Source of the DNA: Bacteroidales bacterium
GTDB taxonomy: Bacteria > Bacteroidota > Bacteroidia > Bacteroidales > JAQUTK01
Reading direction: 5' to 3'
NCBI GenBank assembly: GCA_028709785.1
Contig: JAQUTK010000001.1
Location: 83,845 to 147,844 of the forward strand
Length of the DNA stretch: 64,000 nt
Part shown: in pieces, positions 57,067 to 64,000 of the stretch
Position numbering within the stretch: position 1 is the stretch's first letter
How the letters are laid out: every line of letters begins with the position of its first letter
Program-made: the position numbers and the translations under genes
The notes under the pieces: model-generated
What the model was told of the DNA's origin: nothing
The model's database searches: none
The model's input: the letters and a program-made list of their open reading frames with translations, nothing else

Positions 57067-57130
57067 TGAAATTGAGATTGTTAGAGTGTGAATATTGTAA
57101 ACCTGTTTGATTTTCTATATTTATTAGTTG

Positions 57131-57162
57131 CAATATTAGTAATGAATATCTAATCGCCCAAA
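57131..57162 (-). promoter_or_regulatory. Promoter of nrdJ
   Basis: On the minus strand TTTG (57162-57159), 20 nt, TAATATTG (57138-57131). The 13-bp block TTGCAATATTAGT (plus strand 57128-57140) is also present upstream of malQ at 54442-54454. Confidence 0.65.
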
Positions 57163-57466
57163 TATATTAACATATAATTTTAAAGAAAAGCAGAAAGTTT
57201 TCCAAAATATTTTACATATATCAGATAATCAGATATATAGAAATTTTGAGTGGCTAGAAAGTTTTCCGGAAATATTTTTCCTTTATTTTTAGGGTGATAT
57301 ATAAAAGATGGCTAAGCTATTTTATGCCTTTTATCTTTATTCCCAAAAACCATTTTTTATGAGGTTCAATAGTTGATATTGTTCCCTTATTCCTGATATA
57401 TAAATACTGCTCTTTTATTTGTGTATTGGGCTGAATCATAAAATCATTCAAAAAACAAGCTTATCC
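57163..57466. other. A/T-rich intergenic region with a direct repeat
   Basis: About 300 bp without a gene between nrdJ and the divergent phosphatase. It holds the direct repeat AGAAAGTTTTCC at 57192-57203 and 57256-57267, each followed by an A/T-rich TATTTT stretch. No tRNA, riboswitch or NrdR box was recognised. Confidence 0.5.
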
Positions 57467-57486
57467 AACGATAATCGTTAACTTTG
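57467..57486 (+). promoter_or_regulatory. -7 element with overlapping palindrome
   Basis: TAACTTTG (57479-57486) fits the -7 consensus. The palindrome AACGAT-A-ATCGTT (57467-57479) abuts and overlaps its first base, so it may be an operator. The ATG at 57488 directly follows the -7 box and is therefore not the start of translation. Confidence 0.5.
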
Positions 57487-57523
57487 TATGAAAATTCTAT
57501 TACGCACGACAATAGAGAGTACT

Positions 57524-58279
57524 ATGTTTAATTTATTTCGAAAAAAAACAGATTCAAATGAGAGTGGCAAACTCCCTTTTCAGGTTGAGGTACATTGCCA
57601 TGTCTTACCCGGTATAGATGATGGTTCGAAAACGGTGGAGAGTTCTATCGAGATTGTCAGAAAGCTTCAGTCGATGGGTATTCGTAAGATTATAGCCACT
57701 CCGCATATAACCAACGAGACATTTCCTAATACAAGGGAGACCATCGAGGCTGCGTGTAATCTGCTCAAACCGGCACTTAAAAGAGAAGGGATAGATGTGG
57801 AGCTCGTTTATTCGGCGGAATATAGATTGGATGAGCTGTTTGACAAGATTCATGCGGAAAAAGCTTTGATACCCTTTCCAAAAAGTTGTGTCTTGATTGA
57901 GAATTCATTTATTCAACCTTACTGGGCGCTTGAGAAGCTTATCTTTGATATGCATACAGAACAGCTGAACCCGATCATCGCGCATATTGAACGGTATGCC
58001 TACTATTATGATGACAAGAAGAAAGTGGAAGCATACAAAAAGCAGGGATGCTTGTTTCAGGTCAATCTGCTCTCATTTACCGGATATTATGGTCTTTCAA
58101 CCCGTGACTTTGCCATGTGGCTTCTCTCGGAAGGTATGATCGATTTTATGGGAACAGACGTTCATAATATTCGTCAGCTTCAAATGCTTGAGACTTTCCT
58201 GAAAGGAAATACATATAGAAAGATCTCTGATCAACTGAAACGTTTTCCTCTTAAGAATGATCTTTTTCTGAGCGAATAA
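57524..58279 (+). CDS. CpsB/CapC-family PHP tyrosine phosphatase-like protein
   Basis: A 251-residue PHP-type metal-dependent phosphatase related to CpsB/CapC, which dephosphorylate the tyrosine kinase that controls capsule export. Motifs are VEVHCHVLPGIDDGSKTVE (about 21-39), IATPHITNETFPN, the ENSF region, PIIAHIERY and MGTDVHN. All metal ligands are present. No capsule locus is adjacent; the cognate kinase must be elsewhere. Translation starts at MFNLF (57524), because the upstream ATG touches the promoter. Confidence 0.88.
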   Translation: MFNLFRKKTDSNESGKLPFQVEVHCHVLPGIDDGSKTVESSIEIVRKLQSMGIRKIIATPHITNETFPNTRETIEAACNLLKPALKREGIDVELVYSAEYRLDELFDKIHAEKALIPFPKSCVLIENSFIQPYWALEKLIFDMHTEQLNPIIAHIERYAYYYDDKKKVEAYKKQGCLFQVNLLSFTGYYGLSTRDFAMWLLSEGMIDFMGTDVHNIRQLQMLETFLKGNTYRKISDQLKRFPLKNDLFLSE

Positions 58280-58312
58280 TCATTTCCAAAAGAGTTTTAC
58301 TCATTAAAGAAG

Positions 58313-58347
58313 AATGTCTGGCACTACTTTGAGAAGTGCCAGACATT
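58313..58347. terminator. Terminator between phosphatase and nadC genes
   Basis: AATGTCTGGCACT pairs with AGTGCCAGACATT over 13 bp, loop ACTTTGAGA, followed by TTTTGTTTC. It lies between converging genes; the plus-strand reading has the better T-run. Confidence 0.85.
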
Positions 58348-58379
58348 TTTTGTTTCTTTCTGTCAGGAAAAGTAGTTTT

Positions 58380-59219
58380 TTAGAATGCCTTCAAACTCAT
58401 ATCCAGACTTTTTACCGAGTGAGTAAGAGCGCCTACTGAAATGTAATCAACTCCACTAGCTGCATAGTCACGCAGTGTGTTGAACGTAATACCACCCGAA
58501 GATTCAGTTTCATAGATACCGGCAACACGTTTTACTGCCTCTTTGGTTTGTTCGGGTGTAAAGTTGTCAAACATAATGCGGTTGACGCCACCTTTTTTCA
58601 TGACGCGTTCCAACTCATCCATTGAACGAACTTCAATCTCAATCTTCAAATCTTTGCCTTTCTCTTTCAGGTATGCTTTTGCACGGTCAATCGCGTTTTC
58701 AATTCCTCCTGCAAAGTCAACATGGTTGTCCTTTAAAAGAATCATATCAAACAATCCGATACGATGATTGACTCCTCCGCCGATTTTGACTGCTTCTTTT
58801 TCCAGTACCCGCATGCCGGGAGTTGTTTTGCGGGTGTCAAGTACGCGTGTATGATATCCTTCCAGTTGTTTGACGTAGCGACCGGTAACAGTTGCAATTC
58901 CACTCATGCGTTGCATGATATTGAGTACAAGACGCTCTGTCTGTAACAGCGATTGAGTTTTTCCCTCTACGGTAAATGCAATATCACCGGGCTTTACATG
59001 ATCTCCGTCTTTCATTAATAAATTGACTTTCAGATTGGAGTCAAATCTATGAAATACCTTGACGGCAACATCCACACCAGCCAGTATACCTTCTTCTTTG
59101 ATAATGAGGCGTGAACGACCCATAGCATCGGCGGGGATACAAGATAACGTTGTATGGTCTCCATCACCGATATCTTCACCGAAAGCGATGGTGATCAGTT
59201 GGTCGAATAATTCATCCAT
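58380..59219 (-). CDS. nadC: Nicotinate-nucleotide pyrophosphorylase (carboxylating)
   Basis: NadC converts quinolinate and PRPP to nicotinate mononucleotide in NAD synthesis. The 279-residue protein has EDIGDGDHTT (about 14-23), LNIMQRMSGIAT, LDTRKTTPGMR (about 131-141), GGGVNHRIGLFDMILLKDNH and the C-terminal SSGGITFNTLRDYAASGVDYISVGALTHS. All are typical. Start MDELFDQL at 59219 fits the family. nadA and nadB are not in the window. Confidence 0.95.
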   Translation of the reverse strand: MDELFDQLITIAFGEDIGDGDHTTLSCIPADAMGRSRLIIKEEGILAGVDVAVKVFHRFDSNLKVNLLMKDGDHVKPGDIAFTVEGKTQSLLQTERLVLNIMQRMSGIATVTGRYVKQLEGYHTRVLDTRKTTPGMRVLEKEAVKIGGGVNHRIGLFDMILLKDNHVDFAGGIENAIDRAKAYLKEKGKDLKIEIEVRSMDELERVMKKGGVNRIMFDNFTPEQTKEAVKRVAGIYETESSGGITFNTLRDYAASGVDYISVGALTHSVKSLDMSLKAF

Positions 59220-59398
59220 TGATTTTTGTTTTTTATTGGTTGGATATATAATCAGCATGCAAAGTAACGAAAAAAATACGAATCCTCAAGGAGTGTAAGG
59301 AGCAAAACTTCATAAAGACAGAGGATGGCGTATTGTCTGTAATACAAAGTTGTTGGCACCAGGATCGTGTTTTATTTGGTGGTCTGTGTACTTCATCG

Positions 59399-59406
59399 TA
59401 TTTTTG
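59399..59406 (+). promoter_or_regulatory. -7 element of the rlmH promoter
   Basis: TATTTTTG fits the -7 consensus, 15 bp before the ATG at 59422, so the rlmH message has a very short leader. The 200-bp gap to nadC holds nothing else I recognise. Confidence 0.55.
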
Positions 59407-59421
59407 CAAAAATAATTGCAA

Positions 59422-59895
59422 ATGAAGATAGCGTTATTAATGGTGGGAAAGACAACCGAGTCTTATTATATACAGGCAATTGATGAATATGTTGGTCGGT
59501 TGAAACATTATATTCCTTTTGAGTTGGAAGTGATTCCTGAACTTAAAAACACCAAGAGTCTCCAGCCGAAGCAGCAAAAGGAGCGGGAAGGGGAATTAAT
59601 CAGAAAATCCTTGAAACCGGGCGATTATATCGTCTTACTGGATGAAAAAGGGAAAGAATATACCTCAGTGGGTTTTTCGGATTATATTGCTAAAAAGCAA
59701 CAGACAGTGGGCAAACGACTTGTCTTTGTGATTGGAGGACCCTATGGATTCTCAAATGAAATATATGAATTGAGCAATGAGAAAATATCGCTCTCAAAGA
59801 TGACGTTTTCACATCAGATGATCCGCATCTTATTTGTAGAACAATTATATAGAGCAATGACCATTCTTAATGGTGAACCTTATCATCACGAATAA
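59422..59895 (+). CDS. rlmH: 23S rRNA pseudouridine-1915 N3-methyltransferase
   Basis: RlmH methylates pseudouridine 1915 in helix 69 of 23S rRNA. The 157-residue SPOUT enzyme has the trefoil-knot motifs DYIVLLDEKGKEYTSVGFSDYI, FVIGGPYGFSNEIY and the C-terminal LSKMTFSHQMIRILFVEQLYRAMTILNGEPYHHE, which is nearly invariant in the family. The ATG at 59422 is taken over the TTG two codons earlier. It converges on the small acidic gene 3 bp away. Confidence 0.96.
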   Translation: MKIALLMVGKTTESYYIQAIDEYVGRLKHYIPFELEVIPELKNTKSLQPKQQKEREGELIRKSLKPGDYIVLLDEKGKEYTSVGFSDYIAKKQQTVGKRLVFVIGGPYGFSNEIYELSNEKISLSKMTFSHQMIRILFVEQLYRAMTILNGEPYHHE

Positions 59896-59898
59896 ATA

Positions 59899-60366
59899 TT
59901 ACTTGAAGTCGCGGGCGATTTGCTCCATGAAGTTATCCAGGTCTTTTTCCCAGTCTTTCATTAAATCATCACCGATGACCAATTGATCGCTGTCTATGGT
60001 AAACAACTCACAAATTGTATCAAACTGATTATCCACAAGAATGACAGAAAATGGTTCAAGAATGTTTATCTCTTTGAATAAACCATTACTGTCGCATCTC
60101 TTGACAGCTGCGGTTACAGCCTGTTCTGCTTCCAGATTAAAGGTTTCCTCATCCTTGTCCTCTTCTTCGTCATTTATCCATGCCTGTATTTTGGTGGCAT
60201 ATAAAAGGTGGTTTTCGTCATCATAAATAGACAATTCGGCTTTGTCCTGATTTGCCTGAATGAACAAGTCTGTCAATGCAGATTCAGGATACTCGCTTTT
60301 ATACTTATCTGCTGCCTTTCGTAAGGCGATTTCGATACTTGACTGCAATTGTCCTTTATTCTCCAT
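59899..60366 (-). CDS. Small acidic protein of unknown function
   Basis: A 155-residue soluble, acidic protein without signal peptide. It looks like one alpha/beta domain: an N-terminal helix (IEIALRKAADKYKSEYP), strands (KAELSIYDDENHLLYATKI), a very acidic loop NDEEEDKDEE (about 65-75), then EPFSVILVDNQFDTICELFTIDSDQLVIGDDLMKDWEKDLDNFMEQI. I recognise no family with certainty; similar proteins occur widely in Bacteroidales near valS. Part of the minus-strand unit valS - DUF6340 - this gene. Confidence 0.7.
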   Translation of the reverse strand: MENKGQLQSSIEIALRKAADKYKSEYPESALTDLFIQANQDKAELSIYDDENHLLYATKIQAWINDEEEDKDEETFNLEAEQAVTAAVKRCDSNGLFKEINILEPFSVILVDNQFDTICELFTIDSDQLVIGDDLMKDWEKDLDNFMEQIARDFK

Positions 60367-60471
60367 TTATTGAGTTCTCCTATATTAATTGCTGTAAAAG
60401 TATATATAATCTGATAAATTATCAAAGAAATAGAGCAAAAACTCATTGGTGTGAGCCGTTGGGATAGAATG

Positions 60472-61515
60472 CTATTTTTTCTCGGCGGGGATTGTTGCTC
60501 TTTTCTTTAGAATATTCAGATAGTTGCGATAGTTGATATATTCTTCTTTAGCATTCGGTATTGTTTCTGTTGCTTTCTCCTGCCATTTGACTGCTTCTTC
60601 GAACTTGTCATTTAATTCATAATACAAAGCAAGGTTGGCACATGCATATGCTTTGCTTTTTCCTCCTTTTGTGTTGGATATGTGCTCCCATAATGTGGCT
60701 GCTTCTTCCCATTTCTCCTTTTTAGCAAGAGAAAAGGCGCGTCTCATTTGAGAATTTCGGGTGGTGTAGATACAGCGCTCGCTCTTCTCCCAATGAGGGT
60801 AAATCAAGTGTGCCAGTTCGACACCTGCGAAATAGGCGGCTTCATGCATGGCATCTCTACCAATAGGTAGTTTGGATAGCAGGTCGTTGAGGTTTAGCTC
60901 TCCGAAGACAATAGGCTCCTGGGCATCCCAATATAGCGTGTCAGAGCTCTTAATAGATTGCGGAGATGCTGAATCGGAAGGGATATAAATACGGAATGTC
61001 GACAATCGTTGAGTGCTAAAAGTTCCGCGTGCTATTCTGAATCCTTGTGGCACATCCTCCTCTATGTTCAATAGTGATCCGACCAATAATTGATCAACAG
61101 ATATCAGAGCGTCAGACTGATTCTCTTTACAAATAGAATCAGTGAATGTGTGATCAAATGGAACTGCCGGTTGCAGCAATGTGTCGTTCCTAAATGCTTT
61201 CGGAAGGATATTTACAGAAGGGAAGCCACTCTCAAGCAATGCGTCGTGAAGACCGAAGCAGGCATAAAAGCCCAGGCTGTCCGCATTGATTGTGGCATCC
61301 GCTCTGTTTTCATTGAAAAAAACTAGCTTGTTTTGAAAATCAGGAGATTGCTTGTTTGAATTATTGGCAATCGTAATTGAAGAAACCGTGGACGGCAACG
61401 GTTTTGTTGCCGGTTCACGGACTTCAATAGTAAGCACTTTGACAGAGGAGCATCCTACAATAAGGAGGATGTTAGCCAGTGAAAACAATATTCTGACCAC
61501 TCTTTCTGTCTTCAT
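60472..61515 (-). CDS. DUF6340 lipoprotein with TPR tail
   Basis: A 347-residue lipoprotein (lipobox ILLIVGCSS) that matches DUF6340. The N-terminal part (about 25-230) is an alpha/beta domain (VREPATKPLPSTVSSITIANN). Residues about 250-335 are TPR-like (FSLAKKEKWEEAATLWEHI, YACANLALYYELNDKFEEAVKWQEKA). It begins 5 bp after the valS stop codon, so the two are co-transcribed. Function unknown, in the envelope. Confidence 0.78.
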   Translation of the reverse strand: MKTERVVRILFSLANILLIVGCSSVKVLTIEVREPATKPLPSTVSSITIANNSNKQSPDFQNKLVFFNENRADATINADSLGFYACFGLHDALLESGFPSVNILPKAFRNDTLLQPAVPFDHTFTDSICKENQSDALISVDQLLVGSLLNIEEDVPQGFRIARGTFSTQRLSTFRIYIPSDSASPQSIKSSDTLYWDAQEPIVFGELNLNDLLSKLPIGRDAMHEAAYFAGVELAHLIYPHWEKSERCIYTTRNSQMRRAFSLAKKEKWEEAATLWEHISNTKGGKSKAYACANLALYYELNDKFEEAVKWQEKATETIPNAKEEYINYRNYLNILKKRATIPAEKK

Positions 61516-61520
61516 TGTAT

Positions 61521-64000
61521 TTAATATTTCATGAGCGCAATACTTTCCCTTAAGGAGTTAATCTTACTCTCTGCATCAGCCAGTTTTTTGCGTTCCATCT
61601 CTATAACCTTTGCGGGTGCTTTGGCTACAAAACTTTCAATACTTAGCTTCTTCAGCACAGAATCGCGAAAACCAATCAGATAAGTAAGTTCTTCCTGTTG
61701 CTTCTTTAATTCTGCTTCCACATCAATATAGTTGTCAACAGGCACAGCATATTCTGTTGTTCCGACTAAGAATGAAGAGGCTCCGGGAGTTTTTTCCGCA
61801 CTTTCTGTGATTGCGGAAAGATTGGCAACTTTGGTGATGACAGAATCGTAATTCTTAGTATGTCCTTCACCCAGGATCTGAAGTTTCAGTTCCTCTTTAT
61901 TTGGAATATTCTTTTCCAAACGAATGGAACGGATGGCGGCGATAACTTCTTTCGTCACTTCGATATCACTGATGAGCCTTTCATTAGTTGCTCCTGCTTT
62001 GGGAAGTAAACCAACCATGATGCTTTCACCCTCTTTCCGTGATTCTAAAGCCTGCCACAGCTCTTCTGTGATAAACGGCATGAACGGATGCAGCATTCTC
62101 AACAAAGCATCGAAGAACGCAATTGTCTGCTGATAGGTTTTCGCATCGATAGGTTGTTGGTAACCCGGCTTGATAATCTCTAAGTACCAGGATGAGAATT
62201 CATCCCAAAAGAGTTTGTACACAGTCATCAATGCTTCCGAAATACGGTATTTATCAAACAGGTCATCCATTTCTGAGATGGTTTTGTTCAGCATGGACTC
62301 AAACCAGGAGATTGCAACCGCAGATGATTCAGGTTGATCAATTGTGTTATCGATCTCCCAACCCTTCACCAAACGGAAGGCATTCCATATTTTATTGTTA
62401 AAGTTACGACCTTGTTCGCAAAGCGTTTCATCAAAAAGGATATCGTTACCTGCCGGAGCGGAAAGCATCATACCCATTCGAACACCGTCTGCGCCAAATC
62501 TGGAGATCAGATCGAGTGGATCTGGAGAATTTCCCAAACTTTTAGACATCTTGCGACCGAGCTTATCCCGTACGATACCTGTGAAGTACACATTTTTGAA
62601 TGGCATTTCTTTCTTGAACTCATATCCGGCCATTATCATGCGGGCTACCCAAAAGAAAATGATATCCGGACCAGTAACCAGATCAGACGTCGGATAATAG
62701 TAATCAATTTCTTTATTCTCAGGTGAGTTGATCCCATTAAACAAAGAGATAGGCCACAACCAGGAAGAAAACCAGGTATCCAGACAATCTTCATCTTGTC
62801 GCAGATCAGAAATCTGAAGATTTACGTCGCCAGACTTTTCCCGGGCAAGAGGAAGTGCTTCTTCGGCTGTCATGGCAACTACATATCCCCCCTGAGGTAA
62901 GTAGTAGGCTGGAATGCGGTGCCCCCACCATAGCTGGCGACTGATACACCAGTCTTTGACATTTTCCATCCAGTGACGATAAGTGTTCTTGAACTTGGCA
63001 GGATAAAACTTTATATCATCATTCATAACCGCATCGAGTGCAGGTTTTGAAATCTCTTTCATGTTCAGAAACCATTGCATGGAAAGCTTTGGCTCAATGA
63101 CTACATTGGTTCGTTCAGAGTAACCGACTTTGTTTTCGTAAGCTTCCGTCTTTTCCATCAGTCCGGCAGCTTCAAGGTCGATTGCTATTTGCTTACGAAC
63201 TTCAAAACGATCTTTTCCGACATACATGCCGGCACGTGAAGAAATAGTACCGTTATCTTCAAAAATATCAATCGTCTCCAAGTTATATTTCTCTCCAAGC
63301 ATATAGTCGTTGATATCGTGAGCCGGTGTTACTTTCAGACAGCCGGTGCCGAACTCAATATCCACATATTCATCCATAATGATGGGAATAGCGCGATTGA
63401 CCAACGGAATAATTACCTTTTTCCCTTTCAACCAACTGTATCGAGGATCGTTCGGGTTAACACAAACAGCACTATCACCAAGAATAGTTTCCGGACGGGT
63501 AGTAGCAACAACTATATATTTGTCATCACCTTCAATTTTATAGCGCAGATAAAATAATTTGCTGTGTTCTTCCTTGTAAATAACCTCTTCGTCCGATAAT
63601 GCAGTAAGAGCTTGTGGGTCCCAGTTTACCATCCGGACACCTCTATATATAAGTCCTTTGTTGTATAGGTCGATAAAAACACGAAGCACACTCTCGCTAC
63701 GTTCTTCATCCATGGTAAATGCAGTACGATCCCAATCGCAGGAAGCTCCCAGTTTCTTTAACTGTTCCAGAATGATTCCGCCATGCTTTTCTTTCCATAT
63801 CCAGGCATGTTTAAGAAACTCTTCACGGCTGAGATCTGTTTTCTTTATTCCTTCAGCTGCAAGTTTTGCCACGACTTTAGCTTCGGTTGCAATAGATGCG
63901 TGATCAGTGCCCGGTACCCAGCATGCATTTTTACCCAGCATACGTGCCCGGCGTACTAAAATATCCTGAATAGTGTTGTTCAACATGTGCCCCATGTGCA
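61521..64000 (-). CDS. valS: Valyl-tRNA synthetase, 5' truncated
   Basis: ValRS charges tRNA-Val and edits mischarged threonine. The frame is open to the window edge, so the first part (before the HIGH motif) is missing; the ATG at 63995 is internal, in the motif HMGH. Visible are the CP1 editing domain (about [15 protein letters not shown]), the KMSKS loop ([13 protein letters not shown]), the anticodon-binding helices and the C-terminal coiled coil ([23 protein letters not shown]). The DUF6340 gene follows by 5 bp. Confidence 0.96.
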   Translation of the reverse strand, partial: HMGHMLNNTIQDILVRRARMLGKNACWVPGTDHASIATEAKVVAKLAAEGIKKTDLSREEFLKHAWIWKEKHGGIILEQLKKLGASCDWDRTAFTMDEERSESVLRVFIDLYNKGLIYRGVRMVNWDPQALTALSDEEVIYKEEHSKLFYLRYKIEGDDKYIVVATTRPETILGDSAVCVNPNDPRYSWLKGKKVIIPLVNRAIPIIMDEYVDIEFGTGCLKVTPAHDINDYMLGEKYNLETIDIFEDNGTISSRAGMYVGKDRFEVRKQIAIDLEAAGLMEKTEAYENKVGYSERTNVVIEPKLSMQWFLNMKEISKPALDAVMNDDIKFYPAKFKNTYRHWMENVKDWCISRQLWWGHRIPAYYLPQGGYVVAMTAEEALPLAREKSGDVNLQISDLRQDEDCLDTWFSSWLWPISLFNGINSPENKEIDYYYPTSDLVTGPDIIFFWVARMIMAGYEFKKEMPFKNVYFTGIVRDKLGRKMSKSLGNSPDPLDLISRFGADGVRMGMMLSAPAGNDILFDETLCEQGRNFNNKIWNAFRLVKGWEIDNTIDQPESSAVAISWFESMLNKTISEMDDLFDKYRISEALMTVYKLFWDEFSSWYLEIIKPGYQQPIDAKTYQQTIAFFDALLRMLHPFMPFITEELWQALESRKEGESIMVGLLPKAGATNERLISDIEVTKEVIAAIRSIRLEKNIPNKEELKLQILGEGHTKNYDSVITKVANLSAITESAEKTPGASSFLVGTTEYAVPVDNYIDVEAELKKQQEELTYLIGFRDSVLKKLSIESFVAKAPAKVIEMERKKLADAESKINSLRESIALMKY

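Noticed and set aside
57067-57523. Cobalamin riboswitch or NrdR box before nrdJ
   Set aside because: No B12-box or NrdR-box-like sequence was found on either strand and the leader is too short.

Overview
The window is chromosomal DNA from a Bacteroidota member, most likely order Bacteroidales. Three things point there. Promoters match the Bacteroidetes primary-sigma consensus (TTTG, about 19-20 nt, TAnnTTTG) rather than the enterobacterial type. Many genes belong to families almost confined to this phylum: DUF4249, DUF4293, DUF4301, DUF4199, DUF6048, DUF6340, DUF6452, DUF3843-like, 6-bladed propeller lipoproteins and Bacteroidetes-type LptC and omega subunit. Lipoproteins and TonB-dependent transport are frequent. 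A Parabacteroides- or Bacteroides-like gut anaerobe is plausible (serine-type sulfatase, B12-dependent ribonucleotide reductase, ABC-F, hipBA), but the genus cannot be fixed from this stretch.

Layout. 1-6.5 kb: an envelope-biogenesis operon (barrel protein, TPR protein, LptC, CNNM/CorC protein, PpiD/SurA-type foldase), closed by a 33-bp perfect hairpin that also ends the opposing operon. 6.6-12.3 kb: a tandem pair of secreted metallophosphoesterases diverging from a secreted multi-domain GH31 glycosidase. 12.3-14.3 kb: a nested quasi-palindromic repeat and a DUF3843-like gene. 14.4-18.6 kb: a minus-strand unit of TPR protein, TonB-dependent receptor and DUF4249 lipoprotein. 18.6-25.5 kb: accessory region with an untranslated-looking transcript start and hairpin, a barrel lipoprotein, a duplicated propeller lipoprotein flanking a TlpA-like thioredoxin protein, then a hipBA toxin-antitoxin module with a visible autoregulatory operator.

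25.7-44.7 kb: a 1078-residue fused HcnABC-like oxidoreductase, an asymmetric ABC-F ATPase, uvrB, phenylacetate-CoA ligase plus ACT protein, bamD-rpoZ-DUF4293, DUF4301, a RelA homologue with a lost hydrolase motif, a DMT exporter, ffh, folD and a CapA-family lipoprotein. 44.8-51.7 kb: tRNA-His, a 62-bp perfect palindrome, and a compact plus-strand run (DUF4199, GT2, nitroreductase, DUF6452, DUF6048, MntP, ApbE, sulfatase). 51.7-64 kb: folB and malQ, nrdJ, a CpsB/CapC-like phosphatase, nadC, rlmH, a small acidic protein, DUF6340 and the 3' part of valS.

Most of the window is ordinary core genome. No CRISPR array, intact insertion sequence, prophage or classical restriction/defence island was seen. 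The most unusual items are the perfect palindrome at 45.06 kb, the nested repeat at 12.56 kb, the fused five-module oxidoreductase, the mosaic propeller-thioredoxin-propeller locus, and the ABC-F protein in which all degenerate motifs fall in one composite ATP site.
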